The position numbers and the translations under genes are program-made. Under the pieces are notes generated by a model. It was given only the letters and a program-made list of their open reading frames with translations. It was not told the DNA's origin and did not search any database. From contig NZ_BPRA01000007.1 of assembly GCF_022179645.1 (NCBI RefSeq), positions 1 through 64,000 of the forward strand: 64,000 nucleotides of DNA, read 5' to 3'. This DNA comes from Methylobacterium thuringiense. GTDB taxonomy: Bacteria > Pseudomonadota > Alphaproteobacteria > Rhizobiales > Beijerinckiaceae. Shown here in pieces: positions 27,282 through 34,860 of the stretch; the first letter of the stretch is position 1; every line of letters starts with the position of its first letter.

Positions 27282-28007
27282 ATGACCTGTCGGCATCCGC
27301 GCCTCCTGACCTGCGGCGATACCGCCATCACCATCGAGTTCGGCGACGCGATCGATGCCGGTCTCAATGCTGCCGTGCTCGCCCTCGACGCCCGCCTCGC
27401 TGAGGCCGCGCTTCCGGGCGTCGTCGAGACGGTGCCGACCTATCGCTCGCTCACCGTCCATTGCGATCCCGTCGCGGCCGATCCGGCGGAGCTCGCCCAG
27501 GCGATCCTGAGGCTGGCATGCTCCGACCTGCCCTCGCCGAGGGCGGGCCGGATCTGGCGCATTCCCGTCGTCTACGGGGGCGAGTTCGGCGTCGATCTCG
27601 GCGCGGTCGCCAAGCATCACGGCCTCTCGCCGGACGCCGTGATCGCGCGCCATGTAGAGCCCGAGTACCGCGTTGCCATGCTCGGCTTTCTGCCCGGCTA
27701 CGCCTATCTCAGCGGGCTCGACCCGGCTCTGGCCCTCTCCCGCCGCCCGGCCTCGCGCCCGACGACACCCGCCGGCACGATCTCCATCGGCGGCGCGCAG
27801 GCGCTGGTGGCGAGCATCGCCGCGCCGAGCGGCTGGCATCTGTTGGGCCGCACTCCGGTGCGCAGCTTCATGCCCGGCCGCGACCCCATCTTTCTGCTCG
27901 AGCCCGGCGACGGCGTCTGCTTCGAACCGGTCGATCCCGGCCGCTGGGACGCGCTCGACAGGGCCGCCGCCGCAGGAGAACTCGTCGCCGAGCGGCTGGA
28001 CGCATGA
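27282..28007 (+). CDS. pxpB: 5-oxoprolinase subunit B (KipI-like)
   Basis: PxpB works with PxpC and PxpA to hydrolyse 5-oxoproline to glutamate with ATP, a damage-repair reaction. The 241-residue protein shows the CT_C_D fold: GDTAITIEFGD at the N-terminus, then HVEPEYRVAMLGFLPGYAYLSGLDPALAL and RPTTPAGTISIGGAQALVAS. The end has GWHLLGRTPVRSF. It overlaps pxpC by four bases (ATGA), so the two subunits are coupled. A pxpA (LamB/YcsF) gene is not in the window. In Bacillus the homologue KipI inhibits the sporulation kinase KinA, a derived role. Confidence 0.92.
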   Translation: MTCRHPRLLTCGDTAITIEFGDAIDAGLNAAVLALDARLAEAALPGVVETVPTYRSLTVHCDPVAADPAELAQAILRLACSDLPSPRAGRIWRIPVVYGGEFGVDLGAVAKHHGLSPDAVIARHVEPEYRVAMLGFLPGYAYLSGLDPALALSRRPASRPTTPAGTISIGGAQALVASIAAPSGWHLLGRTPVRSFMPGRDPIFLLEPGDGVCFEPVDPGRWDALDRAAAAGELVAERLDA

Positions 28008-29026
28008 ACGCCGCCCTCGTCGTCATCGCCTGCGGAGCCGCGACCACGCTTCAGGATGGCGGTCGCCGCGGCTACCTGCGCTACGGTCTCTCCGCCTCGG
28101 GTCCGATGGACCGCCTCGCTCACGCCGCCGCAAATGCCCTCGTCGGCAATCCCGTGGATGCGCCTGCCATCGAGTTCGGCCTCGGCGGCGGCCGGTTCCG
28201 GATCGAGGGCGGCCCGGTCCGGCTGGCGCTCGCCGGTGCCCCCTGTCCGATGCGGCGCGACGGCGAGCCGGTCGCCCATCACCGCTCGCTCGTGCTGCGC
28301 GAGGGTTCGGAACTCTCCATCGACCGGCCGTGCCAGGGTGTCTTCGCCACGCTGGCGCTGGCCGGCGGCATCGCCGTCGCAGGGGTGATGGGCAGCGTCT
28401 CGTTGCACTTCCGTGCGGCATTGGGAGGTCTCGACGGGCGGCCGTTGCGCGCGGGCGACCGGCTCCCGCTGCGTCCGCCGCCGCTCTCCGGCGAGGCCGA
28501 GCGCTGCCTCGATCCGGTGCCGGTGGAGCGCGACCGGCCGATCCGCATCGTCCTCGGACCGCAGGAGGATCGCTTCACGAAGGGCGGTATCGATACGCTG
28601 CTGAACGCGGCCTTCACAGTCTCCAACCGGGCCGACCGGATGGGCTACCAGTTCGACGGCCCCGAGATCGAACACGGAGGGGACGGCTTCAACATCGTCT
28701 CGGACGGCACCGTCGCGGGCTCGATCCAGGTGCCCGGCAGCGGCCGGCCCATCGTGCTCCTGGCCGATCGCCAGACCACCGGCGGCTATCCGAAGATCGC
28801 CACCGTAATCTCCGCCGATCTCCGCCGCGTCGCCCAGCGCCGGCCCGGCGAGACCGTGCGGTTCGAGGCCGTCTCGCTGCAGGAGGCGGTCCGGCTGGCG
28901 CGTGAGCGCGCCGCCGTGATCGCGGCGCTGCCGACGCTGCCGAAGCCCGTGGCCGGCGAGGCCGATCGCCTGCTCGGCGCGAACCTTGCCGGCAATGCCG
29001 TCGACGCGCTCGACGAGCAGGATTGA
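28004..29026 (+). CDS. pxpC: 5-oxoprolinase subunit C (KipA-like)
   Basis: A 340-residue CT_A_B-domain protein. It starts at the ATG overlapping the pxpB stop codon; the frame is open further upstream but that part is a shadow of pxpB. Family motifs are TTLQDGGRRGYLRYGLSASGPMD, NALVGNPVDAPAIEFGLGGG and NRADRMGYQFDGPEI. The region GSIQVPGSGRPIVLLADRQTTGGYPKIATVI is also typical. The second half corresponds to the allophanate/urea-carboxylase-like domain. With PxpB it should form the ATP-dependent oxoprolinase core. The dispersed repeat just downstream suggests the transcript ends nearby. Confidence 0.92.
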   Translation: MNAALVVIACGAATTLQDGGRRGYLRYGLSASGPMDRLAHAAANALVGNPVDAPAIEFGLGGGRFRIEGGPVRLALAGAPCPMRRDGEPVAHHRSLVLREGSELSIDRPCQGVFATLALAGGIAVAGVMGSVSLHFRAALGGLDGRPLRAGDRLPLRPPPLSGEAERCLDPVPVERDRPIRIVLGPQEDRFTKGGIDTLLNAAFTVSNRADRMGYQFDGPEIEHGGDGFNIVSDGTVAGSIQVPGSGRPIVLLADRQTTGGYPKIATVISADLRRVAQRRPGETVRFEAVSLQEAVRLARERAAVIAALPTLPKPVAGEADRLLGANLAGNAVDALDEQD

Positions 29027-29097
29027 GACGGCTTCCGGATGGATCGATTGCGAAGCAGACCGATCCGGATGCATGACGTGCACACGCCGACGCCTCC

Positions 29098-29145
29098 CTG
29101 TCATCGCGAGCGCAGCGAAGTGATCCAGGGCCCAGGCGCAACGAC
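29098..29145. repeat. Half-copy of a dispersed intergenic repeat
   Basis: TGTCATCGCGAGCGCAGCGAAGTGATCCAGGG and the bases after it have the look of a common alphaproteobacterial intergenic repeat, usually present as an inverted pair. Only one arm is visible here. It lies between pxpC and the convergent ribokinase gene. Confidence 0.4.
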
Positions 29146-29154
29146 GGGCATGGC

Positions 29155-30048
29155 TCAGCCCGCCGCGCAGAAGCGATCGAGGTCTGCCGTCGTCGGAAAG
29201 GCCTCGAAGGCGCCGAACCGGCAGGTTGTGATCGCGCCGCAGGCCGCGGCCCGCGCCAGCGCCTCCGCGATCGGCCGCCCCTCCAGCAGCGCCACCGCGA
29301 AGCCCGCCGAGAAGGCGTCTCCGGCCCCGATCGTGTCGACCGCCGCAACCGGGAAGGCGGCCTGACGGGCGGGCGGCCCGTCGCGCTGGAAGGCCACGGC
29401 GCCCTCCTCCCCGAGCGTCACCACGACGACCGCTGGGCCGGCCCGGAGCAGGGCTTCGGCCGTGCCGGGGTCGGCCACGTCGAGCCCGAGATCGGCCGCC
29501 TCCACGCGGTTCACGACGAGGATCGTCGTGTCCGCGAGGATACGCGGATCGATCGGCCGGCCCGGCGAGGGGTTGAGCAGCGTGCGGGTGCCGCGTGCGC
29601 GGGCCTGGGCGAAGGCTTCGGCGATCGCCGCGTCCGGCGACTCGAAGGTCGCCATGACGAGTCCGGCTCGAGCAATGCGGGCCGGATCGATGTCGGCGGC
29701 CGCGAGCAGCCGGTTCGCACCGGGGCTGACCGCGAGACAGTTCTCGCCCTCCCGATCGACGAAGCCGATTCCGGCTCCGGTCGAGCCGCTGCGCCGCACG
29801 AGCATGTCGGCGGCGAGACCCACCCCTTCGAAGGCCGAAACGGCGACCGCTGCGAAGGGGTCGTCACCGATGGCGAAGACGCCGTCGACCTGCGCACCGA
29901 GGCGGTGCGCCGCCACCGCCAGGTTGAAGCCCTTACCGCCCGGTTCCGACACGAAGGCTTCCGCGGCGAGGGACTCACCGGCGCGCGGAAGCCGTGCTAC
30001 CTTGACGGAGCAGGCGACCACGAAGCTGCCTACGACGAAGATCTGCAC
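29155..30048 (-). CDS. rbsK: Ribokinase (PfkB family)
   Basis: It phosphorylates ribose, or a related sugar, at O5 with ATP. I chose GTG at 30046-30048, giving the usual ribokinase start MQIFVVGSFVVACSVKVARLPRAGESL; a TTG at 30078 is an alternative and would overlap the divergent gene. Length is then 297 residues. Motifs: GGKGFNLAVAAHRLG (PfkB signature 1, substrate site), NPSPGRP, VVTLGEEGA and the catalytic DTIGAGDAFSAGFAVALLEG with the base Asp. No sugar transporter is adjacent. The divergent GntR/UTRA regulator is its likely controller, possibly sensing a phosphosugar. Confidence 0.85.
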   Translation of the reverse strand: MQIFVVGSFVVACSVKVARLPRAGESLAAEAFVSEPGGKGFNLAVAAHRLGAQVDGVFAIGDDPFAAVAVSAFEGVGLAADMLVRRSGSTGAGIGFVDREGENCLAVSPGANRLLAAADIDPARIARAGLVMATFESPDAAIAEAFAQARARGTRTLLNPSPGRPIDPRILADTTILVVNRVEAADLGLDVADPGTAEALLRAGPAVVVVTLGEEGAVAFQRDGPPARQAAFPVAAVDTIGAGDAFSAGFAVALLEGRPIAEALARAAACGAITTCRFGAFEAFPTTADLDRFCAAG

Positions 30049-30071
30049 GAACGATGATCCGGTAGCATCAG

Positions 30072-30893
30072 GTGGCAAGCAGGAAGGCAGCCGGAGAGTT
30101 CCGGCAGGACAAGACCGGTACGGTCGTTCCCTTCGCTCTCGATCGTCCCTCGCTGATGTCGCTCCTGCGGCTGCGGGACGACACGGCCATGCCGCTCTAC
30201 CAGCAACTTGAAGAGCAGATCCACGCGCTGATCATGTCCGGGGCGCTGCCCACCGGCGCGGTCCTGCCTGCCGAGCGCCAGCTCGCCGAGAACCTCGGGG
30301 TCAGCCGCGTCACGATCCAGCGCGCCTATGCGGCTCTGCGCCAGCGCAACCTGCTCTCCTCGCAGGGGCGCAAGGGGTTTCTGGTCCGCTCCCGGCCCGA
30401 GCAGGTCCATCCCGGCATGGACCGCCTCAAGGGCTTCACCGAGGAGATGCGCGAACTCGGAAAGGTGCCCTCTTCCCGCGTCACCGAGCGGGCGATCGTG
30501 CACGACCGCTCGATCTCCTCGATCTTCGGTCTGCCCTCCACCGCCCCGATCCTCAAGCTGACCCGCATCCGCTGCGGCGACGACATCGCTATGTCGCGGG
30601 AGGTCGCCTGGTACAATCTCAAGGCCGTGCCGGCGCTCGAGCACGGCGACCTGTCCGGTTCGGTCTACGCCTTCCTGGCCGATGAGGCCGGCGCCCGGCT
30701 CGTCCGCTGCGAACAGACCATCGAGGCGACGATGCCTACCGCCGAGGAGTGCCGCATCTTCGATTTCGACGAGCCGAGCCCCTGCCTCCTGATCAAGCGC
30801 CACAGCTTCTCGGATGCCGGCGTGATGATCGAATACGTCGAGGGCCTGTTTCGCGGCGACATGTACAGCTATCGCCTCAAGCTGCGGACCTGA
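30072..30893 (+). CDS. GntR-family regulator with UTRA effector domain
   Basis: A 273-residue transcription factor of the HutC subfamily. The winged helix-turn-helix is near residues 30-100 (YQQLEEQIHALIMSGALPTGAVLPAERQLAENLGVSRVTIQRAY). The UTRA ligand domain (about 110-270) has the typical end FDEPSPCLLIKRHSFSDAGVMIEYVEGLFRGD and YSYRLKL. UTRA domains bind small molecules such as sugar phosphates or histidine intermediates. The GTG at 30072 gives an extra 28 residues; the ATG at 30156 (MSLLRLRDD) is a credible later start. It is divergent from ribokinase with almost no space between the two starts. Confidence 0.85.
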   Translation: MASRKAAGEFRQDKTGTVVPFALDRPSLMSLLRLRDDTAMPLYQQLEEQIHALIMSGALPTGAVLPAERQLAENLGVSRVTIQRAYAALRQRNLLSSQGRKGFLVRSRPEQVHPGMDRLKGFTEEMRELGKVPSSRVTERAIVHDRSISSIFGLPSTAPILKLTRIRCGDDIAMSREVAWYNLKAVPALEHGDLSGSVYAFLADEAGARLVRCEQTIEATMPTAEECRIFDFDEPSPCLLIKRHSFSDAGVMIEYVEGLFRGDMYSYRLKLRT

Positions 30894-30918
30894 CCCGGGC
30901 TGCCCGCGTTGTCGGGCC

Positions 30919-31971
30919 ATGACAGCCCCCACGCCCCGCCTCGGCTTCTGCTGCACCTTCATCCCCGACGAACCGCCCGGCGGCTATCCGACCCGCAAGG
31001 CCGAGCGCGAGGCCGTGCAGGCCATGAACCTCACCAGCACGACCATGACCCACCTCGCGGGTCTCGCGCCGGCCGCGCGGCGGGCGAAGCTCGACACGAT
31101 CGCCCGCCACAACCTCGTGGCCCTGGGACGCCAGATCGCTTGGGTCGCGGCGCGGCCGCCGGCCGAGCGGCTGCTGCGCATCGTCTCCTCGCTGCTGCCG
31201 GGCTTCACCCACCCGGTGGCCCGCGACCTCTACGCCGAGCCCGCGCTGCGCCGCCTGATCGCGGACGGCCTCAGGCGGCTCGGGGAGCAGGCGCGGGCGG
31301 GCGGCGTGCGGCTCAGCATGCATCCGGGCCAGTTCTGCCTCATCGCCTCGCGCAGCCCGTCGGCGCAGGAGAACGGCATCGCCGAGCTCGAATACCACGC
31401 CGAGGCGATGGCGATGCTCGGCTACGGCGGCGGCTGGCATCCGCACGGTGCCCACATCAACATCCATGTCGGCGGCCGCGAGCCCGGCATCGACGGATTC
31501 CGCGCCGGCCTCGCGCTGATCTCGGAGACCGCGCGAAACCTGCTCACGGTGGAGAACGACGAGACCTGTCACGGCCTCGACGCCGTGCTGCGGCTCTCCG
31601 ATGCCGTGCCCGTGGTGCTCGACCTGCATCATCACTGGATCGAGAGCGGCGGCGACTACATCGAGCCGGACGATCCCCGTATCGCGCGCATCCGCGAATC
31701 CTGGCGCGGCGTACGCCCGGTCAGCCATGTCAGCGTGTCCCGCGAGGATGTGCTCGCCGACCACGATCCGGCGGTGCTGCCCGATTTCGCGGCCCTGTCC
31801 CGCGCCGGCCATTCCGGCCGCGATCTTTCTGCGCATTCAGACCTGATGTGGAACGCCGGCATCAACGCCCTGGTGGCCCGCCATCTCGCCTGGACCGACT
31901 TCGAGGTCGAGGCCAAGGGGAAGAACCGGGCCTCGACCGCGCTGGCGGCCTGGATCGCCGCCGCCGCTTGA
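30919..31971 (+). CDS. uvsE: UV DNA damage endonuclease (UvdE/UvsE family)
   Basis: A TIM-barrel endonuclease that nicks DNA 5' of UV photoproducts and some abasic or oxidised sites. It provides a repair route separate from UvrABC. The 350-residue protein starts APTPRLGFCCTFIPDE. It has metal-binding His and Glu residues in GGVRLSMHPGQFCLIAS, HGAHINIHVGG, LTVENDE and VVLDLHHHWIESG, then SVSREDVLADHD and AHSDLMWN. All core motifs of the family are present. It is found in some pigmented, leaf-associated bacteria exposed to sunlight. It starts 26 bases after the GntR gene, so the two may be cotranscribed. Confidence 0.88.
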   Translation: MTAPTPRLGFCCTFIPDEPPGGYPTRKAEREAVQAMNLTSTTMTHLAGLAPAARRAKLDTIARHNLVALGRQIAWVAARPPAERLLRIVSSLLPGFTHPVARDLYAEPALRRLIADGLRRLGEQARAGGVRLSMHPGQFCLIASRSPSAQENGIAELEYHAEAMAMLGYGGGWHPHGAHINIHVGGREPGIDGFRAGLALISETARNLLTVENDETCHGLDAVLRLSDAVPVVLDLHHHWIESGGDYIEPDDPRIARIRESWRGVRPVSHVSVSREDVLADHDPAVLPDFAALSRAGHSGRDLSAHSDLMWNAGINALVARHLAWTDFEVEAKGKNRASTALAAWIAAAA

Positions 31972-32003
31972 TCGCCCTGCGCCCGAGGCGATAGGGAGGC
32001 GGC

Positions 32004-32555
32004 ATGAAGACGGGCGATTGCGATATCCTGATCCTGCCGGGCTATGCCGGCTCCGGGGAGGAGCACTGGCAGGCGCGCTGGGCCGGGCGCCTTCGCACGG
32101 GGTGGGTCGTCGCGCAGGCGGATTGGCACCAGCCTGATCCCGAGGATTGGCGCGCGCGGATCGTCGCGGCGGTCGAGGCGGCGACGCGCCCGGTCGTGCT
32201 CATCGCCCACAGCCTCGGCGTGGTCGCGGCGGTCGAGGCGGCGCCGCGCTTTCCCGCCGGCGTCGTGCGCGGCGCGATGCTCGTCGCCTTCCCCGACATC
32301 GAGACCTGCCAGAACCTGCCGGCCAGCGTCTGCTCCTTCGCGCCGGTGCCGCGCGATCCCCTGCCCTTCCCCGCGCTCCTGGTGGCGAGCCGGACCGACC
32401 CCCATTGCAGCTACGAGCGCGCGGAAGAGTTCGGGGCGGCGTGGGGGGCGTCCGTGGTCGACGCGGGCGAGGCCGGGCACATCAACATTGCCAGCGGGCA
32501 CGGCCCCTGGCCGGAGGGCCTGATGCGGCTCGCCGGATTCATGTCGACGATCTGA
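32004..32555 (+). CDS. RBBP9/YdeN-like serine hydrolase
   Basis: A 183-residue compact alpha/beta hydrolase. The N-terminus CDILILPGYAGSGEEHWQARW is the family hallmark. The nucleophile Ser is in IAHSLGVVAAVEAA, the acid is likely in ASRTDPHCSYERAEEF and the catalytic His is in AGHINIASGHGPW. Substrates of the bacterial members are poorly known; small esters or peptides are possible. A 21-base direct repeat (32163-32183 and 32223-32243) encodes VAAVEAA twice, 20 codons apart. It follows the UV endonuclease gene by 32 bases and ends in a terminator hairpin. Confidence 0.85.
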   Translation: MKTGDCDILILPGYAGSGEEHWQARWAGRLRTGWVVAQADWHQPDPEDWRARIVAAVEAATRPVVLIAHSLGVVAAVEAAPRFPAGVVRGAMLVAFPDIETCQNLPASVCSFAPVPRDPLPFPALLVASRTDPHCSYERAEEFGAAWGASVVDAGEAGHINIASGHGPWPEGLMRLAGFMSTI

Positions 32556-32557
32556 GG

Positions 32558-32590
32558 CGGGCGGCCCGACAGGGCCGCCTCGTTGTCTTT
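32558..32590 (+). terminator. Terminator after the serine hydrolase gene
   Basis: GGCGGCCC (32560-32567) pairs perfectly with GGGCCGCC (32572-32579) around a GACA loop. TCGTTGTCTTTAG follows. It starts a few bases after the stop codon and lies between convergent genes. Confidence 0.65.
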
Positions 32591-32630
32591 AGTCCGGGCG
32601 ATCCGTGGTCGGGATCGACGCATATCGGTG

Positions 32631-33011
32631 TCAGTTGATCAGGCAGAATCCGGTGCCGGTGCCGGCGATGCGGCCGCTCGGGCACCACGGTTCGGAAACC
32701 TTCTCCACGGCGAGGGACACCGGGGCCGGCGGCATTGGCGGAATCGGTGCGGTCTCGTCCGCCCCGTCCGCCTCGGACCCCCTCGCGCTGCGGGTGACGT
32801 TGCGCGCATCGGACCGGCTCGGATCGAACGGGCCTATCGCTCCGACGGCGGCAATGATGGGCAGGCGCCGGGTCGCCGTATCGCGCGCGCTCGCCGAACG
32901 GTGCGGAACGGAGAAGCTGGAGCCGCGCAGCCGAAAGCCGCGGGCCTCCGCATCTGCGATGCTGGCTGCGAGCGTCAGGACAGACACTGCGACGACGGCG
33001 ACAGGCCTCAT
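32631..33011 (-). CDS. Secreted hypothetical protein (126 aa)
   Basis: The N-terminus is a clear signal peptide (VAVVAVSVLTLAASIADAEA, cleaved near residue 23). The mature part is Arg/Ser/Pro-rich and probably disordered, with two Cys residues near the C-terminus (EPWCPSGRIAGTGTGFCLIN) that could pair. The ribosome binding site is good (AGGAGGTGGTGCC before the ATG). I do not recognise a family; proteins like this are common and fast-evolving in Methylobacterium. It is alone between a serine hydrolase and a glutathione transferase. Confidence 0.6.
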   Translation of the reverse strand: MRPVAVVAVSVLTLAASIADAEARGFRLRGSSFSVPHRSASARDTATRRLPIIAAVGAIGPFDPSRSDARNVTRSARGSEADGADETAPIPPMPPAPVSLAVEKVSEPWCPSGRIAGTGTGFCLIN

Positions 33012-33227
33012 GGCACCACCTCCTGCTGGAGCGCCCGTCCACGTCGCGGATGCCGGTTCGGCGGCGGACGGCGCATCGAATCAACGACCCCGCGACCTCG
33101 GCCCGATGCCATCAGGTCGGGTACGGCTCGAAGCAGGATATCGACGGAGTCTTAACGCTGCGTCCGGAGGACCTCCCGCAGTTTAGCGATCTCCCGGCCC
33201 TGGGGATAACAGCGTGGACGAGCGCGG

Positions 33228-33863
33228 TCAGATCGCGGCTAGCCCCCGCTGGACGGCAGGCCGCGCGAGTACCGTGTCGAGCCAGCGTCCGACGTTCGGG
33301 TAGGCCGCGGTGTCGATGCCCTGCTTCTCGTGAAATTTCGCCCAGGTCAGCGTCGCGATGTCGGCGATGGAGTAGTCGCCGGCGAGGTGGTCGCGGCCGT
33401 CGAGGCGGCGGTCGAGCACGCCGTAGAGACGCTTCGCCTCCTCGGTGTAGCGCTCCACGGCGTAGGGGATCTTCTCCTTGGCGTAGATCCGGAAATGATG
33501 GGCCTGGCCGAGCATCGGCCCGAGGCCGCCGACCTGCCAGAACAGCCACTCGTCCACCGCCACGCGGACGCGCTCGTCGGTGGGGTAGAGGCAGCCGGTC
33601 TTGCGCCCGAGATATTGCAGGATCGCCCCGGATTCGAAGACCGTGATCGGCTGACCGCCGGGCCCGTCGGGATCGACGATCGCCGGAATCTTGTTGTTGG
33701 GCGAGATCGCCAGGAAGTCGGGCGCCATCTGTTCGCCCTTGCCGATGTTCACCGGCACCACCCGGTAGGGCAGCCCGCATTCCTCCAGCATGATCGGAAT
33801 CTTCCAGCCGTTCGGCGTGCTCCAGGTGTGCACGTCGATCACACCGGCTGTCGTCTGCGCCAT
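33228..33863 (-). CDS. Glutathione S-transferase, YfcG/YghU-like (nu class)
   Basis: A 211-residue thioredoxin-fold protein. I chose the ATG at 33861-33863 (MAQTTAGVIDVHTWSTPNGWK). The frame continues upstream without coding character. The TWSTPNGWK segment is the nu-class signature, using Thr and Asn rather than Tyr, Ser or Cys to handle glutathione. NNKIPAIVD and VFESGAILQYL form the glutathione site, and the all-helical C-terminal domain ends WLDTVLARPAVQRGLAAI. These enzymes reduce disulfides and peroxides with two glutathiones. The gene is monocistronic in this window. Confidence 0.9.
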   Translation of the reverse strand: MAQTTAGVIDVHTWSTPNGWKIPIMLEECGLPYRVVPVNIGKGEQMAPDFLAISPNNKIPAIVDPDGPGGQPITVFESGAILQYLGRKTGCLYPTDERVRVAVDEWLFWQVGGLGPMLGQAHHFRIYAKEKIPYAVERYTEEAKRLYGVLDRRLDGRDHLAGDYSIADIATLTWAKFHEKQGIDTAAYPNVGRWLDTVLARPAVQRGLAAI

Positions 33864-34095
33864 GGCCTGCTCCGCGATCCGGCCCGCCGCCCGTTCCGGC
33901 GGGCCTACCGATCGCGCGGAGTAGACCGCATTCGTCACGGCGTGAACAGGCGGATCGCGGCGTCGCAGCGGCGGATCCCGATGCAACTCCGATGCGGGCA
34001 AGCCGTTTCTGGCCTTGCCCTTTCCCCGTCGTTGCGGCTGTGATTGCCGATCCCTGCGCGCAGGCGCGGGGATTTTTCATGCTGAGGTTGCCGGA

Positions 34096-34347
34096 ATGTC
34101 GCTTCGTGTCGCCGCCCTGTTCGCTGCGGTGCTCTGTCTTGCCGGCCCGGCCCTGGCCCGCGAGCCGGCCCGGCCGCCCGCCTCCGCCCGCGACAGGGAC
34201 GCAGCCCTGTCGCCCGCCCGCGAGCGGCAGAAGCGCTGCGGCACCGAATGGCGCGGCCTGTCGACCGCCGACAAGACCGCCAAGGGGCCCACATGGCCGC
34301 AATTCTACAGCAAGTGCGTGAAGCGCCTGAAAGAACCGAAGGCCTGA
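34096..34347 (+). CDS. Small secreted protein, PsiF-like (83 aa)
   Basis: The ATG at 34096 gives a clean signal peptide (LRVAALFAAVLCLAGPALA, cleaved before REPARP). The mature part has two Cys residues framing a conserved pattern: QKRCGTEWRGLSTADKTAKGPTWPQFYSKCVKRLKE. This pattern recurs in many small Rhizobiales periplasmic proteins and loosely resembles the PsiF repeat of phosphate-starvation proteins, but I would not claim that function. The two cysteines probably form a disulfide. It lies just ahead of the DUF4345 gene. Confidence 0.65.
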   Translation: MSLRVAALFAAVLCLAGPALAREPARPPASARDRDAALSPARERQKRCGTEWRGLSTADKTAKGPTWPQFYSKCVKRLKEPKA

Positions 34348-34422
34348 CCGGCGCCCCGGGGCGAACCGTGGCCGCAATCGGGCGTTGCCTGCCGGGACCG
34401 ACGACGGGCGAGGACATGCACG

Positions 34423-34860
34423 ATGCAGGGTGAGCGGCGGCTGTTGCAGCGGGTTGTCTCGGTCGTGGCGCTCCTGCCGGTCGCGGCGGGGCTCTACGGC
34501 GTGCTTTTCGGCATCGACGGCATCGGCACCGACCGCATCGTCAACATCTCGGCGGACAGCCACTTCCGCTATTTGTCGGGCCTGCTCACCGGCATCGGCA
34601 TCCTGTTCCTCACCTGCGTGCCGGGGATCGAGCACAAGACGGGGCTGTTTCGCTTCCTCACCCTGGTGGTGGTGCTCGGCGGCCTTTCGCGCTTGCTCGG
34701 CCTCTACCTGACGGGTCTGCCGTCCCTCGTCATGCTCGGTGCCCTCGTGGTCGAGCTCGGGGTCACGCCGCTGCTGTGCCTGTGGCAGGCGCGCGTGGCG
34801 CATCTCGCCGCGTCCGAGGGCCCCGGCGTCGTCGATCTGACGCGCGAGGACGCCGTGTGA
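34423..34860 (+). CDS. DUF4345 membrane protein
   Basis: A 145-residue inner-membrane protein with four hydrophobic helices. The DUF4345 pattern is LPVAAGLYGVLFGIDGI, then HFRYLSGLLTGIGILFLTCVP, then a third helix from LVVVLGGLSRLLGLYL and a fourth from MLGALVVELGVTPLL. Function unknown. It overlaps the next gene by four bases (GTGA), so it is translated with the FUSC efflux protein and may be part of the same membrane system, although DUF4345 is also found in other contexts. Confidence 0.8.
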   Translation: MQGERRLLQRVVSVVALLPVAAGLYGVLFGIDGIGTDRIVNISADSHFRYLSGLLTGIGILFLTCVPGIEHKTGLFRFLTLVVVLGGLSRLLGLYLTGLPSLVMLGALVVELGVTPLLCLWQARVAHLAASEGPGVVDLTREDAV

